Assembly: GCF_902477725.1 (NCBI RefSeq)
Contig: NZ_CABSIF010000003.1
Coordinates: forward strand, 62,001 to 126,000
Reading direction: 5' to 3'
DNA length: 64,000 nucleotides
Source: an uncultured Desulfovibrio sp.
GTDB taxonomy: Bacteria > Desulfobacterota > Desulfovibrionia > Desulfovibrionales > Desulfovibrionaceae
The position numbers and the translations under genes are program-made. The notes beneath the pieces are model-generated. The model saw only the letters and a list, made by a program, of their open reading frames with translations, was not told the origin of the DNA and made no database searches. This document shows positions 52,754 to 60,389 of this stretch, in pieces; position 1 is the stretch's first letter; each line of letters opens with the position of its first letter.

Positions 52754-53608
52754 ATGCAGACCGAATTCGCCTTTTTTCCCGGCTGCGTGCTGACTCAGGC
52801 CGCCAAGGAATCCAAGATGGCTCTTGAGGCCGTGGCCCCGAAGCTCGGCATCAAACTCAAGGAAATCCCCGGCTGGAGCTGCTGCGGCGCTTCCCAGGCT
52901 CAGGATGTTGACCCAGTGGCGACCCTGGTTGCCAACGCCCGCAACATCGCCCTGGGCGAAAAGATGGGCCTGCCCGTGCTGACCTCGTGCAGCACCTGCC
53001 TGCTCATGCTGCGTCGCGCCAAGGCAGAGCTTGACGGCGGCAAGAAGGACCGCATCAACACCTTTCTTGCCAAGGGCAACATGACCTATAACGGCACCAG
53101 CGAAGTCACCAGCCTGCTCTGGGTGCTGGCGCAAAACGCCCAGACCCTCAAGGCCAAGGTGACCAAGCCGCTTGCGGGTCTTAAAGTGGCCGCCTTTTAT
53201 GGCTGTCACAGCCTGCGGCCCGAATCCGCCCTTGGCTTTGAAAGCTCGGTGAATCCTTCGAGCTTTGAAACCGTGGTTGCCGCCCTTGGCGGTCAGACGG
53301 TTCCCTTTGCCAAGCGGCTGGACTGCTGCGGCTTCCACGCCGTGTATCCGGCGGAAAAATCCGTCATGCGCATGACCAGCCAGATTGTGGACAGCGCGGC
53401 AACTTCCGGCGCGGCCTGCATTGTAACCCCCTGCCCGCTCTGCCAAATGCAGCTCGACATTTATCAGGAAGCAGCGCAGGATATAGCCAAGTCGAAAGCC
53501 CGTGTGCCCGTGCTGCACCTTTCGCAGCTGGTGGGCCTTGCCCTGGGTATTCCCGGCAAGGAACTGGGCCTTGACTACAACGTGATTGACGCCACCAAGA
53601 TGGGCTAA
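52754..53608 (+). CDS. CCG-domain subunit of fumarate reductase (MfrE/SdhE-like)
   Basis: A 284-residue protein with two CCG domains (SCCGAS and DCCGFH, plus FPGC, CSTC, YGCH and CPLC cysteines), like heterodisulfide reductase HdrB and the SdhE/MfrE subunit. It should bind an unusual Fe-S cluster and accept electrons from menaquinol. It has no obvious membrane helix. AAGGAGTAGCCGT precedes the start at 52754, four bases after the MfrB-like stop. Confidence 0.88.
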   Translation: MQTEFAFFPGCVLTQAAKESKMALEAVAPKLGIKLKEIPGWSCCGASQAQDVDPVATLVANARNIALGEKMGLPVLTSCSTCLLMLRRAKAELDGGKKDRINTFLAKGNMTYNGTSEVTSLLWVLAQNAQTLKAKVTKPLAGLKVAAFYGCHSLRPESALGFESSVNPSSFETVVAALGGQTVPFAKRLDCCGFHAVYPAEKSVMRMTSQIVDSAATSGAACIVTPCPLCQMQLDIYQEAAQDIAKSKARVPVLHLSQLVGLALGIPGKELGLDYNVIDATKMG

Positions 53609-53627
53609 ACAGCCCTGAAATAGTGAC

Positions 53628-53654
53628 AAAAGGCGGCCCCTACCCCTGGCCGCC
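53628..53654 (-). terminator. Terminator after lpd
   Basis: On the minus strand GGCGGCC pairs with GGCCGCC across a nine-base loop and TTTTGT follows. It is about 180 bases past the lpd stop, at the convergent junction with the fumarate reductase operon. Confidence 0.6.
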
Positions 53655-53663
53655 CCATGCGCG

Positions 53664-53693
53664 CCCCCTCTCGTGTCCCTACCCGAGAGGGGG
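53664..53693. repeat. 10-base hairpin at the convergent junction
   Basis: CCCCCTCTCG (53664-53673) pairs with CGAGAGGGGG (53684-53693) over a ten-base loop. No T-run follows on the plus strand, so it may end the fumarate reductase transcript or be an unrelated structure. Confidence 0.55.
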
Positions 53694-53837
53694 TTGCGCA
53701 TTGCTGAGGCAGATTAACACTTGAAGGTCAGCTTACTCGCAAGCTGGCAACTATTTCGTAGTCTGACTGCTCAAAAAGATGGCGCATGCGCAGCAACGGA
53801 CATCGCAGTGCGCATGCGCTCCGGCGCAGGACAGGCC

Positions 53838-55241
53838 TTACGCCAGTCTGGCGATGCGGCACAGATCGCCAAAACCTTCCGCAAGGGTGGGGTGCGCGTG
53901 AATGGTGCTGGCCACATCCTCGACACTTGCCCCCATATGGATTGCCAGCGCCGCCTCGGCTATGAGGTCTGTGGCATGCGGGCCGCAAATATGCGCTCCC
54001 AGGATTGCCTGGCTTTCCGCATCAATGACCAGTTTGAACATCCCGGCGATTTCGCCCATGGCGTGCGCCTTGCCCAGCTCGCGCACATGCAGTCGGACGC
54101 AACACACATTGCGCCCTTTTGCCAGCGCCTGCGCTTCAGAAAGCCCCACGCAGCCGATCTCCGGCGTTGTGAAAATAGCCGAGGGCACAAGGGAATAATC
54201 ACACGGCGTTGCCTGCTGCCCCAGGTTTTCGACCACGCATTCCGCCTCTGCGGCGGCCATATGGGCCAGCATGATTTTTCCCGGGCCAAGAATGTCGCCA
54301 ATGGCGTATACGCCTGGCACGGACGTTTCAAGAAAGGCATCGGTCTGCACCCAGCCGCGCGCGTCACATGCCACGCCTGCCGTCTCCAGCCCCAGTCCCT
54401 CCGTATCCGGCACGCGCCCAACAGTGACAAACACGCTTTCCACCTCAAGCGGAGGCGGCACGGATGAGCGCTCACCGCTGGCGGCTTCTGTATGCAGGCG
54501 CACTACACCGTCGCCCACTTCGGCCCGGCTGACAGTGACGCCCGTTTCGACCTTTATTCCCGCTTTTTTCAGTTCGCGGTGCAGCAGCTTGCTGATTTCT
54601 TCATCAACCGCAGGCAAGGGCAACAGACGGTTCTGCCCTTCAACTACCGTAACCTCAGCGCCAAATGCCCTGAAAATGCAGGCCATCTCGCAGCCTATCA
54701 CGCCACCCCCCACAATGCAGATACTTGCGGGAACACGATCCAGATTCAGAACGTCGTCGCTGGTCAGGATGTGGCGCTTGTCTGTGGGCAAGGCGGGTAG
54801 TTCCAGGGGCCTTGAGCCAACCGCAAGAATGACGGCATCACCGTCAATCCGCTGTGTGCCTCCATCCTTTGCCGTCACCAGCACCTCTTTGGCGCTGACA
54901 AGGCGGCCCCTGCCCCTGGCCACAGCCACATTCAGGTGTGCGCAGGATTTTTCCAGCCCCTGAGCCAGCAGCCGGATAACACGGTTTTTGCGCTCCAGAA
55001 GGAGGGCCATATCAATGGCTGCCTGTGATGAGCCCGTAACGGCGAATTCGCTCATGTGTCGGAACTTGTCCAGAATATCTGCGGAACTTTTGAACGTCTT
55101 GGTGGGAATGCAGCCGGAATTGAGGCATGTGCCGCCAATGGCTTCGCTTTCCACAAGCGTTACGTCATGACCGGCGCGGGCCGCTGCAAAGGCCGCCGTA
55201 TATCCGGCAGGGCCGCTGCCGATGATGGTCAGTTTTTTCAT
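53838..55241 (-). CDS. lpdA: Dihydrolipoyl dehydrogenase
   Basis: A 467-residue flavin disulfide reductase, NADH-dependent. FAD binding IIGSGPAGYTAAFAA, the redox pair in GGTCLNSGCIP (C39, C44), NAD binding VGGGVIGCEMA, and the active-site His in HAHPTLAEGF are all present. The start at 55241 follows AGGATGATCGA. It lies 36 bases after gcvH, so the two are co-transcribed. Its partner here is GcvH and possibly OsmC rather than a dehydrogenase complex: no E1, E2, GcvP or GcvT is near. Confidence 0.92.
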   Translation of the reverse strand: MKKLTIIGSGPAGYTAAFAAARAGHDVTLVESEAIGGTCLNSGCIPTKTFKSSADILDKFRHMSEFAVTGSSQAAIDMALLLERKNRVIRLLAQGLEKSCAHLNVAVARGRGRLVSAKEVLVTAKDGGTQRIDGDAVILAVGSRPLELPALPTDKRHILTSDDVLNLDRVPASICIVGGGVIGCEMACIFRAFGAEVTVVEGQNRLLPLPAVDEEISKLLHRELKKAGIKVETGVTVSRAEVGDGVVRLHTEAASGERSSVPPPLEVESVFVTVGRVPDTEGLGLETAGVACDARGWVQTDAFLETSVPGVYAIGDILGPGKIMLAHMAAAEAECVVENLGQQATPCDYSLVPSAIFTTPEIGCVGLSEAQALAKGRNVCCVRLHVRELGKAHAMGEIAGMFKLVIDAESQAILGAHICGPHATDLIAEAALAIHMGASVEDVASTIHAHPTLAEGFGDLCRIARLA

Positions 55242-55277
55242 TCGATCATCCTCGCGCATATTTTAAGGCACCGAAAG

Positions 55278-55673
55278 CTAACTGTTTTGCGGCAGCAACT
55301 GGCCGTACTGCGCTGCGCGCAGCAGAGCATGCAAACCTGCCGGAGCTTCGGGCCGTACGCGCGCGATCCAGCCTTTGCCGTAGCAATCCTGGTTTATCAG
55401 AGCAGGGGAATCTTCCAGATCGCCGTTGACCGCAATGACGGTTCCGGTAATCGGCGCAAACAAGGCGCTGACGGTCTTCATGGATTCCAGCGAGCCGAAT
55501 TCTTTTTCGGCTTCCAGCTGCGCGCCAACGTTGGGCACGTCCGCATAGACAACTTCTTCAAGCTGGCTTTGGGCAAAGTCCGTAATGCCCAGCACCAGTT
55601 CATCTCCCTCTTGCCGCACCCAGATATGCTCCGGGGTATAAAACAGATCTTCTGGCAAGTTATACTGAGGCAT
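55278..55673 (-). CDS. gcvH: Glycine cleavage H-like lipoyl carrier protein
   Basis: A 131-residue lipoyl-domain protein. The lipoylated lysine is K66 in LESMKTVSALFAPITG, and GITDFAQSQLEEVVYADVPNVG is standard for GcvH. It normally shuttles the aminomethyl group between GcvP, GcvT and Lpd. Here it lies between OsmC and Lpd genes in one operon with no gcvP or gcvT in view, so another acceptor may apply. AGGAGACAGT precedes the start. Immediately before that site is a perfect 32-base palindrome. Confidence 0.9.
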   Translation of the reverse strand: MPQYNLPEDLFYTPEHIWVRQEGDELVLGITDFAQSQLEEVVYADVPNVGAQLEAEKEFGSLESMKTVSALFAPITGTVIAVNGDLEDSPALINQDCYGKGWIARVRPEAPAGLHALLRAAQYGQLLPQNS

Positions 55674-55689
55674 ACTGTCTCCTGTACAC

Positions 55690-55721
55690 GGGGCCGGGAA
55701 GTTCGCGAACTTCCCGGCCCC
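55690..55721. promoter_or_regulatory. Perfect 32-base palindrome upstream of gcvH
   Basis: GGGGCCGGGAAGTTCG (55690-55705) is exactly mirrored to 55721 with no loop spacing. It ends on the leftward strand about ten bases before the AGGAGA of gcvH. Without a T-run it is unlikely to be a terminator. It could be a protein-binding site, an mRNA-stabilising hairpin or a switch that occludes gcvH translation. Confidence 0.65.
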
Positions 55722-55789
55722 ATCGATGTGGTGGGGAACTGCCTGTCGCAATGGCAAAAAGCGTCGGCAGTTCCGCTGTTCCGCCTCAA

Positions 55790-56242
55790 CTAGGCCGATG
55801 CGGTCGGCAGAGGGTAGGCGTGGTGTTCGCCGTTGACCACAAAGCTGTAGTTGATGCGGCTCGCCACCTTGAGCATATTGGCTACGGAGCAATATTTGAC
55901 GGCTCCAAGCTCAAATGCGCGCACAAATTTTTCCAGGGTGACGCCTTCGCCGCTGACTGTGTATTCCACATTGATTTCCGTAAATATCTGCGGAATTTCT
56001 TCGCGGCGCACAGCATCGGCAGAGATTTTGAATTCTGTGAAGGGAACACGCATTTTGTTGAGGGCATGGCCCACTTCAATGCCCGTGCAGCCCGCCAAAG
56101 AAATAAGCAGCAGCTCCATGGGGCGTACGCCTTCGTTATTGCCGCCATATATGGCAGAGGCATCCATAATCACAGGGCGGTTATCGGAATCCCTTCCTTC
56201 AAACAGCATGTTCCCTTTCCATTCAACGTTAATCATAGGCAT
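55790..56242 (-). CDS. OsmC-family protein (YhfA-like thiol peroxidase candidate)
   Basis: A 150-residue OsmC/Ohr-fold protein. The two redox cysteines are C52 in LAGCTGIEV and C118 in KYCSVANML, the YhfA-like version of the family motif. The family reduces hydroperoxides; Ohr and OsmC proteins have been reported to take electrons from lipoylated proteins and lipoamide dehydrogenase. AAGGGGTTTACC precedes the start. It is preceded by the SSS transporter gene and followed by gcvH and lpdA, which suggests exactly such a chain. Activity of the YhfA-like branch is less well documented. Confidence 0.85.
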   Translation of the reverse strand: MPMINVEWKGNMLFEGRDSDNRPVIMDASAIYGGNNEGVRPMELLLISLAGCTGIEVGHALNKMRVPFTEFKISADAVRREEIPQIFTEINVEYTVSGEGVTLEKFVRAFELGAVKYCSVANMLKVASRINYSFVVNGEHHAYPLPTASA

Positions 56243-56350
56243 GGTAAACCCCTTTAAGATATTATCGCTTTAAATGCATGCTGGCGCCTAAGCATCTATG
56301 CATGTTCGCCGTGCGGGCATTTGGCAGCGCAAATTTTTGTAACGACCGCT

Positions 56351-57946
56351 CTAGCGGGCAGATGCTTGTTGACGTTCCGTACTGACAATGAGGGCAATCC
56401 AGACAAGAAGAACAAGCAGAAAAGCCGTCATGCCCCAAAGGCCTGTGGCATAGAGCCACCCGCCAGCCGAAACCAGGCAGACAAGCAAGGCCAGAGCTAC
56501 CAACAGCGCCGCATTGCGCAGCATGGCGGCTCCGCCCTGCGGCGTGATGACGCTCCAGCCGCGTTCAGCCAGAGAAACTACTGTCATACCAATAATATTG
56601 GCGGCCATGGCCACCCACACGGGATGTATCTTGAGATAGAAGCTGTTGACGGCCCAACCGCCCATCCAGTTCCACACAAGGCCAGCGCCGCAACCAGCCA
56701 CAAGGGCGGTGACAGCGGCACGGGGCGTGGCAACGCCCCAGAACAGGGCTGCGACCATGGGAGCAAAGGTTGCACCGTTGCGGGCCGTCCAGGCGAAGAT
56801 GTTCCACCACGCGGCCTGTTCAGAACGCAGATAGCCAAACAGAATCATGAGCGCCGTCAGCGCCAGCAGTGATATGCGGGTAAAATGCACCAGCTTGGCG
56901 TCTGACGCTTCAGGGAACAGGGCCGAGCCGACATCTCTGCCAAGGCTGGTTGCGCCGGAGAACTGGCACGGAGCGCCCCAGCCAAGGGCGCAGGCCCAGA
57001 TGCCCAGCGTGAACATGCCAACCATGGGGGCGGGCAGGGTTTCCATAAGATATTTGGGGACAGCCACAAGGCCGCGCGCATTGCCGGGCATGGTGATAGC
57101 CGCAGCAACGCCCACAAGAACACCCATGACAATGAAGATGATGTTGAATCCACCAGCGATCAGCAGGCCCTTGCGCCCTTCGTCCGCTGTTTTGCACGAC
57201 AGGGCCATCTGGAATGCGGCTTGCGCCAGCAGCACGTTGATCAGGAATGTGCCAAACCAGGCCAGAATGGTTTGCAGGCCAACGCTGGTCAGGCTGCCGT
57301 ACTTGGCGTTTGTCTCCAGAAACGTTGCCAGCGCGCCGTAGCCCGGATTGACACCAATGGCATAAATGGCCACCGCAAACATGCCCATGAACACAAAAAA
57401 GTTCGCAGTCTGGGTCATGGCCACAGACCACATGCCGCCAGCACTCAAAAAAACATACATAAGCGCCGCGGTAATAACGACCGAGGCAAGCATGTCCAGC
57501 CCTGTGAGGGCGTTGATGCACGAGGCGAAAGCAAGCGCCGTAGCCACAGACCACATGGGAAACGTGATGGCCGTGATGGCTCCGGCTATACCCTTTGCCG
57601 TGCGTCCGTATTTATCGCCAATGAGGCCAGAAATGGTGACCATCATTCTTTTGCGGAACGGCCCGATCAACACCAGTGCGATGATGAGCACGTGGGTCAG
57701 TTCCGCAACGCCGTACCAAATTGCTGAAATACCTGTAAAATATGAAAGTTCGAGGATTGCGATATAGGTTGAGCCTGAAAAGAGGCCTGTAATGCAAAAG
57801 GCCACGGTCCATCGGCTGAACTTGCGCCCGCCCACAAAAAAATCTTCGCCCGCCTTGGCCTTTTTCTTGGCTATCTGGCTCATGACAATGAGCAGGAGCG
57901 TATACGCGAGTGCAAGGCCGAACATCCAAAAAGCCGAAGATGACAT
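56351..57946 (-). CDS. Sodium:solute symporter (SSS family)
   Basis: A 531-residue permease with about 13 membrane spans. Early blocks MSQIAKKKAKAGEDFFVGGRKFSRW and ITGLFSGSTYIAILE fit the SSS (sodium/solute) fold. Substrate is unknown; family members carry proline, pantothenate, acetate and sugars. GAGGAGTTTAT precedes the start. It is the first gene after a predicted sigma-54 promoter and heads the operon with OsmC, GcvH and Lpd. Confidence 0.85.
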   Translation of the reverse strand: MSSSAFWMFGLALAYTLLLIVMSQIAKKKAKAGEDFFVGGRKFSRWTVAFCITGLFSGSTYIAILELSYFTGISAIWYGVAELTHVLIIALVLIGPFRKRMMVTISGLIGDKYGRTAKGIAGAITAITFPMWSVATALAFASCINALTGLDMLASVVITAALMYVFLSAGGMWSVAMTQTANFFVFMGMFAVAIYAIGVNPGYGALATFLETNAKYGSLTSVGLQTILAWFGTFLINVLLAQAAFQMALSCKTADEGRKGLLIAGGFNIIFIVMGVLVGVAAAITMPGNARGLVAVPKYLMETLPAPMVGMFTLGIWACALGWGAPCQFSGATSLGRDVGSALFPEASDAKLVHFTRISLLALTALMILFGYLRSEQAAWWNIFAWTARNGATFAPMVAALFWGVATPRAAVTALVAGCGAGLVWNWMGGWAVNSFYLKIHPVWVAMAANIIGMTVVSLAERGWSVITPQGGAAMLRNAALLVALALLVCLVSAGGWLYATGLWGMTAFLLVLLVWIALIVSTERQQASAR

Positions 57947-58168
57947 ATAAACTCCTCATCATAACGGATGATTTTGCCGCTGTCTGGCGGCGGAACGGCA
58001 AGGGTAAAGCCCGTGCGCATGGGCTGTACGGCTGACCGCTGCAGCCTGCTTTTCTCTATCTCAGGCGCGCACCGACCGGGCCCGTGGCGGCAACTGCGAC
58101 TGAACGTTCTCGTGACTGTGCTTGTACAGCATCACTTCACCAAAGCCTTTCTATTGTGAGCCTGTCTT

Positions 58169-58184
58169 AGCAATGTTTGTTCCA
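58169..58184 (-). promoter_or_regulatory. Predicted sigma-54 promoter
   Basis: On the minus strand the sequence is TGGAACAAACATTGCT. GG and GC are exactly ten bases apart as required, and TTGC is intact; the consensus TGGCACG differs at three positions. It faces the symporter gene and lies just after the terminator of a sigma-54-dependent regulator gene. Confidence 0.65.
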
Positions 58185-58215
58185 AAAAGTTTTATCTTGA
58201 TTATCAAATAGATAT

Positions 58216-58242
58216 AAAAAAGCCCGCGTATACTTCGCGGGC
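58216..58242 (-). terminator. Terminator of the sigma-54 regulator gene
   Basis: GCCCGCG (58222-58228) pairs with CGCGGGC (58236-58242), and on the minus strand the hairpin is followed by TTTTTTATAT. It ends the regulator transcript before the downstream promoter. Confidence 0.8.
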
Positions 58243-58339
58243 CTCGCTGCGCACAATGCTCAGCAAATGAAATATATAACAATTTGTTTTAATTGAGTTA
58301 ATAATTTTGAAGGCAACCCCTGGCCTGTGTCGAAACAAT

Positions 58340-58375
58340 GGTTCAAAATCAAACCATGCGGTTCATTTTTAAACC
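58340..58375. promoter_or_regulatory. Two upstream activator-like sites 20 bases apart
   Basis: GGTTCAAAATCAAACC (58340-58355) and GGTTCATTTTTAAACC (58360-58375) share GGTTCA-N6-AACC with starts exactly 20 bases apart, two helical turns. They lie 156 and 176 bases upstream of the predicted promoter, a typical distance for sigma-54 activator sites. Confidence 0.65.
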
Positions 58376-58458
58376 ACCGTCAGAACGTAGCCCTTTCACA
58401 GGAAAACGGCACCGGAACTCGTGCTGATAACGTCATACAGCAAAAGGCCACGCCAAGT

Positions 58459-58474
58459 GGTTCATTCCTGAACC
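58459..58474. promoter_or_regulatory. Third activator-like site, perfect dyad
   Basis: GGTTCATTCCTGAACC has exact GGTTCA/TGAACC arms and matches the other two sites. It overlaps the last codons of the regulator gene, about 275 bases from the promoter. Confidence 0.6.
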
Positions 58475-60189
58475 GAAAGGCCGTGCTCCCGCATTTTACG
58501 CAACAGCGTGGGGTGGGATATGCCCAGCTTGCGCGCGGCGGCGCGGATGCTGCTTGTGGCGGCAAGTCCGCTTTCGATGCACTGGCGTTCAAACATCTTG
58601 ATCTGGTCACGCATGTTGCCAGCACCGGCAACTGCAGCCCTGCCAGCCGGAGCAATACTCTCCCACACTGATGCACAATGCCCGGCGGAAAAACTGGCAA
58701 TGGTCAGCCTTTCCACAAAATTCCCCAGTTCGCGCACATTGCCCGGCCAGGGATAGGCCAGGAGCATCTGCTCTTCTTCTGGCCCGATCATGCACCGGGT
58801 AGAATACTTTTTGCTGAAACTGGCAAGAAAATGCTGTGCAAGCGGCAGGATGTCTTCCGGCCTTTCACGCAGGGGCGGCACCGCAAGCGGAATCACATTG
58901 AGACGATAATACAGGTCTTCACGAAAGGTGTTTTCCCGCACCATTTTAAGCAGATCCCTGTTTGTCATGGCAATGATGCGCACATTGAGGTGGACAGGCT
59001 TACGCCCGCCGATGCGATAGATCACACCCTCCTGAAGGGCGCGCAGCAGCTTGACCTGGAGGGACATATCCATTTCGCCTACCTCATCGAGCATGAGGGT
59101 TCCCTCGTTGGCGACCTCAAGCATGCCCACGCGGCTGGCATTGGCCCCGGTAAAGCTGCCTTTTTCGTAGCCAAAGAGTTCCGCTTCCTGGAGGTGCTGG
59201 GGAATGGTGCCACAATTGATCTGCACAAGCGGCCCGTTACGGCGGCCGCTGTGGCTGTGGATATGCATGGCCAGCACTTCTTTTCCCGTGCCGGTTTCAC
59301 CAGTGATGAGCACGGTTGAATCCACGCTGCCAAGCCTTTCAGCCTCGCGCAGCAAACGCAGCATGGAGGGATTGCACGCAATAACCTTTTTGCCTTTGTG
59401 CGAGGCCTCCTGAAAGGCCGCAAGCCGCCGCCGCGTATTCTCCGCCTCTGTCTGCAAGTGGTTGATTTCCGTCATATCCTGCGCGGAAAGCACGCACCGA
59501 AACAGCTTTTCCTTTTCATCAAACAAGGGCGTTATGGTGAGCACCACCTGCTTGCCGTTGTGATCTTCAAGCAGTGAACTGTGCGCCTTGCGGTGGGCCA
59601 CCGCTTTTTTCAGCAGGTCGCCCACGACCTCCATGTCCGGAGAAGCGGGCGCTGCCATATTGTCGCAATCTGGCAGCAAGCTGCGGATTTTGTCGTTACT
59701 GAACAGCGGGATTCCTTCGGCATCAAAAATCATGATGCCGTCAGTGGCGCAGTTGATAACCTCGCTCAACTCGCGGTTGTGGATATCCGCATTTCTGAAG
59801 GCCACGTATATTTTGTGGATCAGTTCCTTCTTGGTCAAAACGCCCACAAGCCTGTCTTCATGATCCAGCACAAGCATTCTGTCGATGGGCATGCTGCACG
59901 CCATACCAAAGGTGTCATCGTTACGGATGCTGACAAGGTTGGTGTCCATGACCTCGCTGATGGGCGTTTCAAAGGACTTCCCTGCGCGCACGGCCTGTAC
60001 CAGGCGAAAAATGGTGAGAATGCCTTTGACCCTCTTTTCCGCATCCAGAATGGGCACGCAGTTCACGCCGTGCCGTTCGTACACCGGGAGCGCGTCCTTG
60101 AGCTTATGGTCAGGGGTCAGGGTTTCCGGGTTGTCGTGCATTACCTGTTCGACAAGCATTTTTTCTTCCGGCAGGGCGGGCATAGGCAT
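58462..60189 (-). CDS. Sigma-54-dependent regulator with CBS and PAS domains
   Basis: A 575-residue activator. Two CBS repeats (about 10-65 and 75-132) are followed by a PAS domain (about 137-245), the AAA+ core and a Fis-type helix-turn-helix at the end (IRAAARKLGISHPTLLRKM). The core has GETGTGKE (297-304), GSFTGA (344-349, GAFTGA in most members) and LMLDEVGE (365-372). CBS domains suggest sensing of adenine nucleotides and PAS of a small ligand or redox state. It probably activates the operon beyond its terminator through the three GGTTCA sites. ATG at 60189 or 60183 are both possible. Confidence 0.9.
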   Translation of the reverse strand: MPMPALPEEKMLVEQVMHDNPETLTPDHKLKDALPVYERHGVNCVPILDAEKRVKGILTIFRLVQAVRAGKSFETPISEVMDTNLVSIRNDDTFGMACSMPIDRMLVLDHEDRLVGVLTKKELIHKIYVAFRNADIHNRELSEVINCATDGIMIFDAEGIPLFSNDKIRSLLPDCDNMAAPASPDMEVVGDLLKKAVAHRKAHSSLLEDHNGKQVVLTITPLFDEKEKLFRCVLSAQDMTEINHLQTEAENTRRRLAAFQEASHKGKKVIACNPSMLRLLREAERLGSVDSTVLITGETGTGKEVLAMHIHSHSGRRNGPLVQINCGTIPQHLQEAELFGYEKGSFTGANASRVGMLEVANEGTLMLDEVGEMDMSLQVKLLRALQEGVIYRIGGRKPVHLNVRIIAMTNRDLLKMVRENTFREDLYYRLNVIPLAVPPLRERPEDILPLAQHFLASFSKKYSTRCMIGPEEEQMLLAYPWPGNVRELGNFVERLTIASFSAGHCASVWESIAPAGRAAVAGAGNMRDQIKMFERQCIESGLAATSSIRAAARKLGISHPTLLRKMREHGLSVQE

Positions 60190-60331
60190 CTCAGGGTAAA
60201 AAAGTGGACGCTGATCCAGCAGATATGGGGCTTTACAGATTTTTCAGCAGTAAATTTGCGAGACCCTTTGTGTAGCATACTGAAGGTTTCAGGGCTGGGC
60301 AAGAAAGGGGCTGCGGGCTGAGGGGGGCGCA

Positions 60332-60364
60332 CAAAAAGGCCCTGACCAGTGCGGTCAGGGCCTT
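60332..60364 (-). terminator. Terminator after cheV
   Basis: AAGGCCCTGACC (60336-60347) pairs with GGTCAGGGCCTT (60353-60364) around AGTGC. On the minus strand TTTTTG follows. It is 26 bases after the stop codon of the chemotaxis gene. Confidence 0.88.
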
Positions 60365-60389
60365 CAGAGCATTTTAAGCGGAAACTGCC

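Larger units (their letters stand above)
57947..58461 (-). promoter_or_regulatory. Regulatory region of the SSS-OsmC-GcvH-Lpd operon
   Basis: A 515-base gap between the sigma-54 regulator and the symporter gene. It contains the regulator's terminator (58216-58242), a predicted -24/-12 promoter (58169-58184) and upstream activator-like repeats at 58340, 58360 and 58459. No gene is seen. The leader between promoter and start codon is about 210 bases. Confidence 0.65.
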
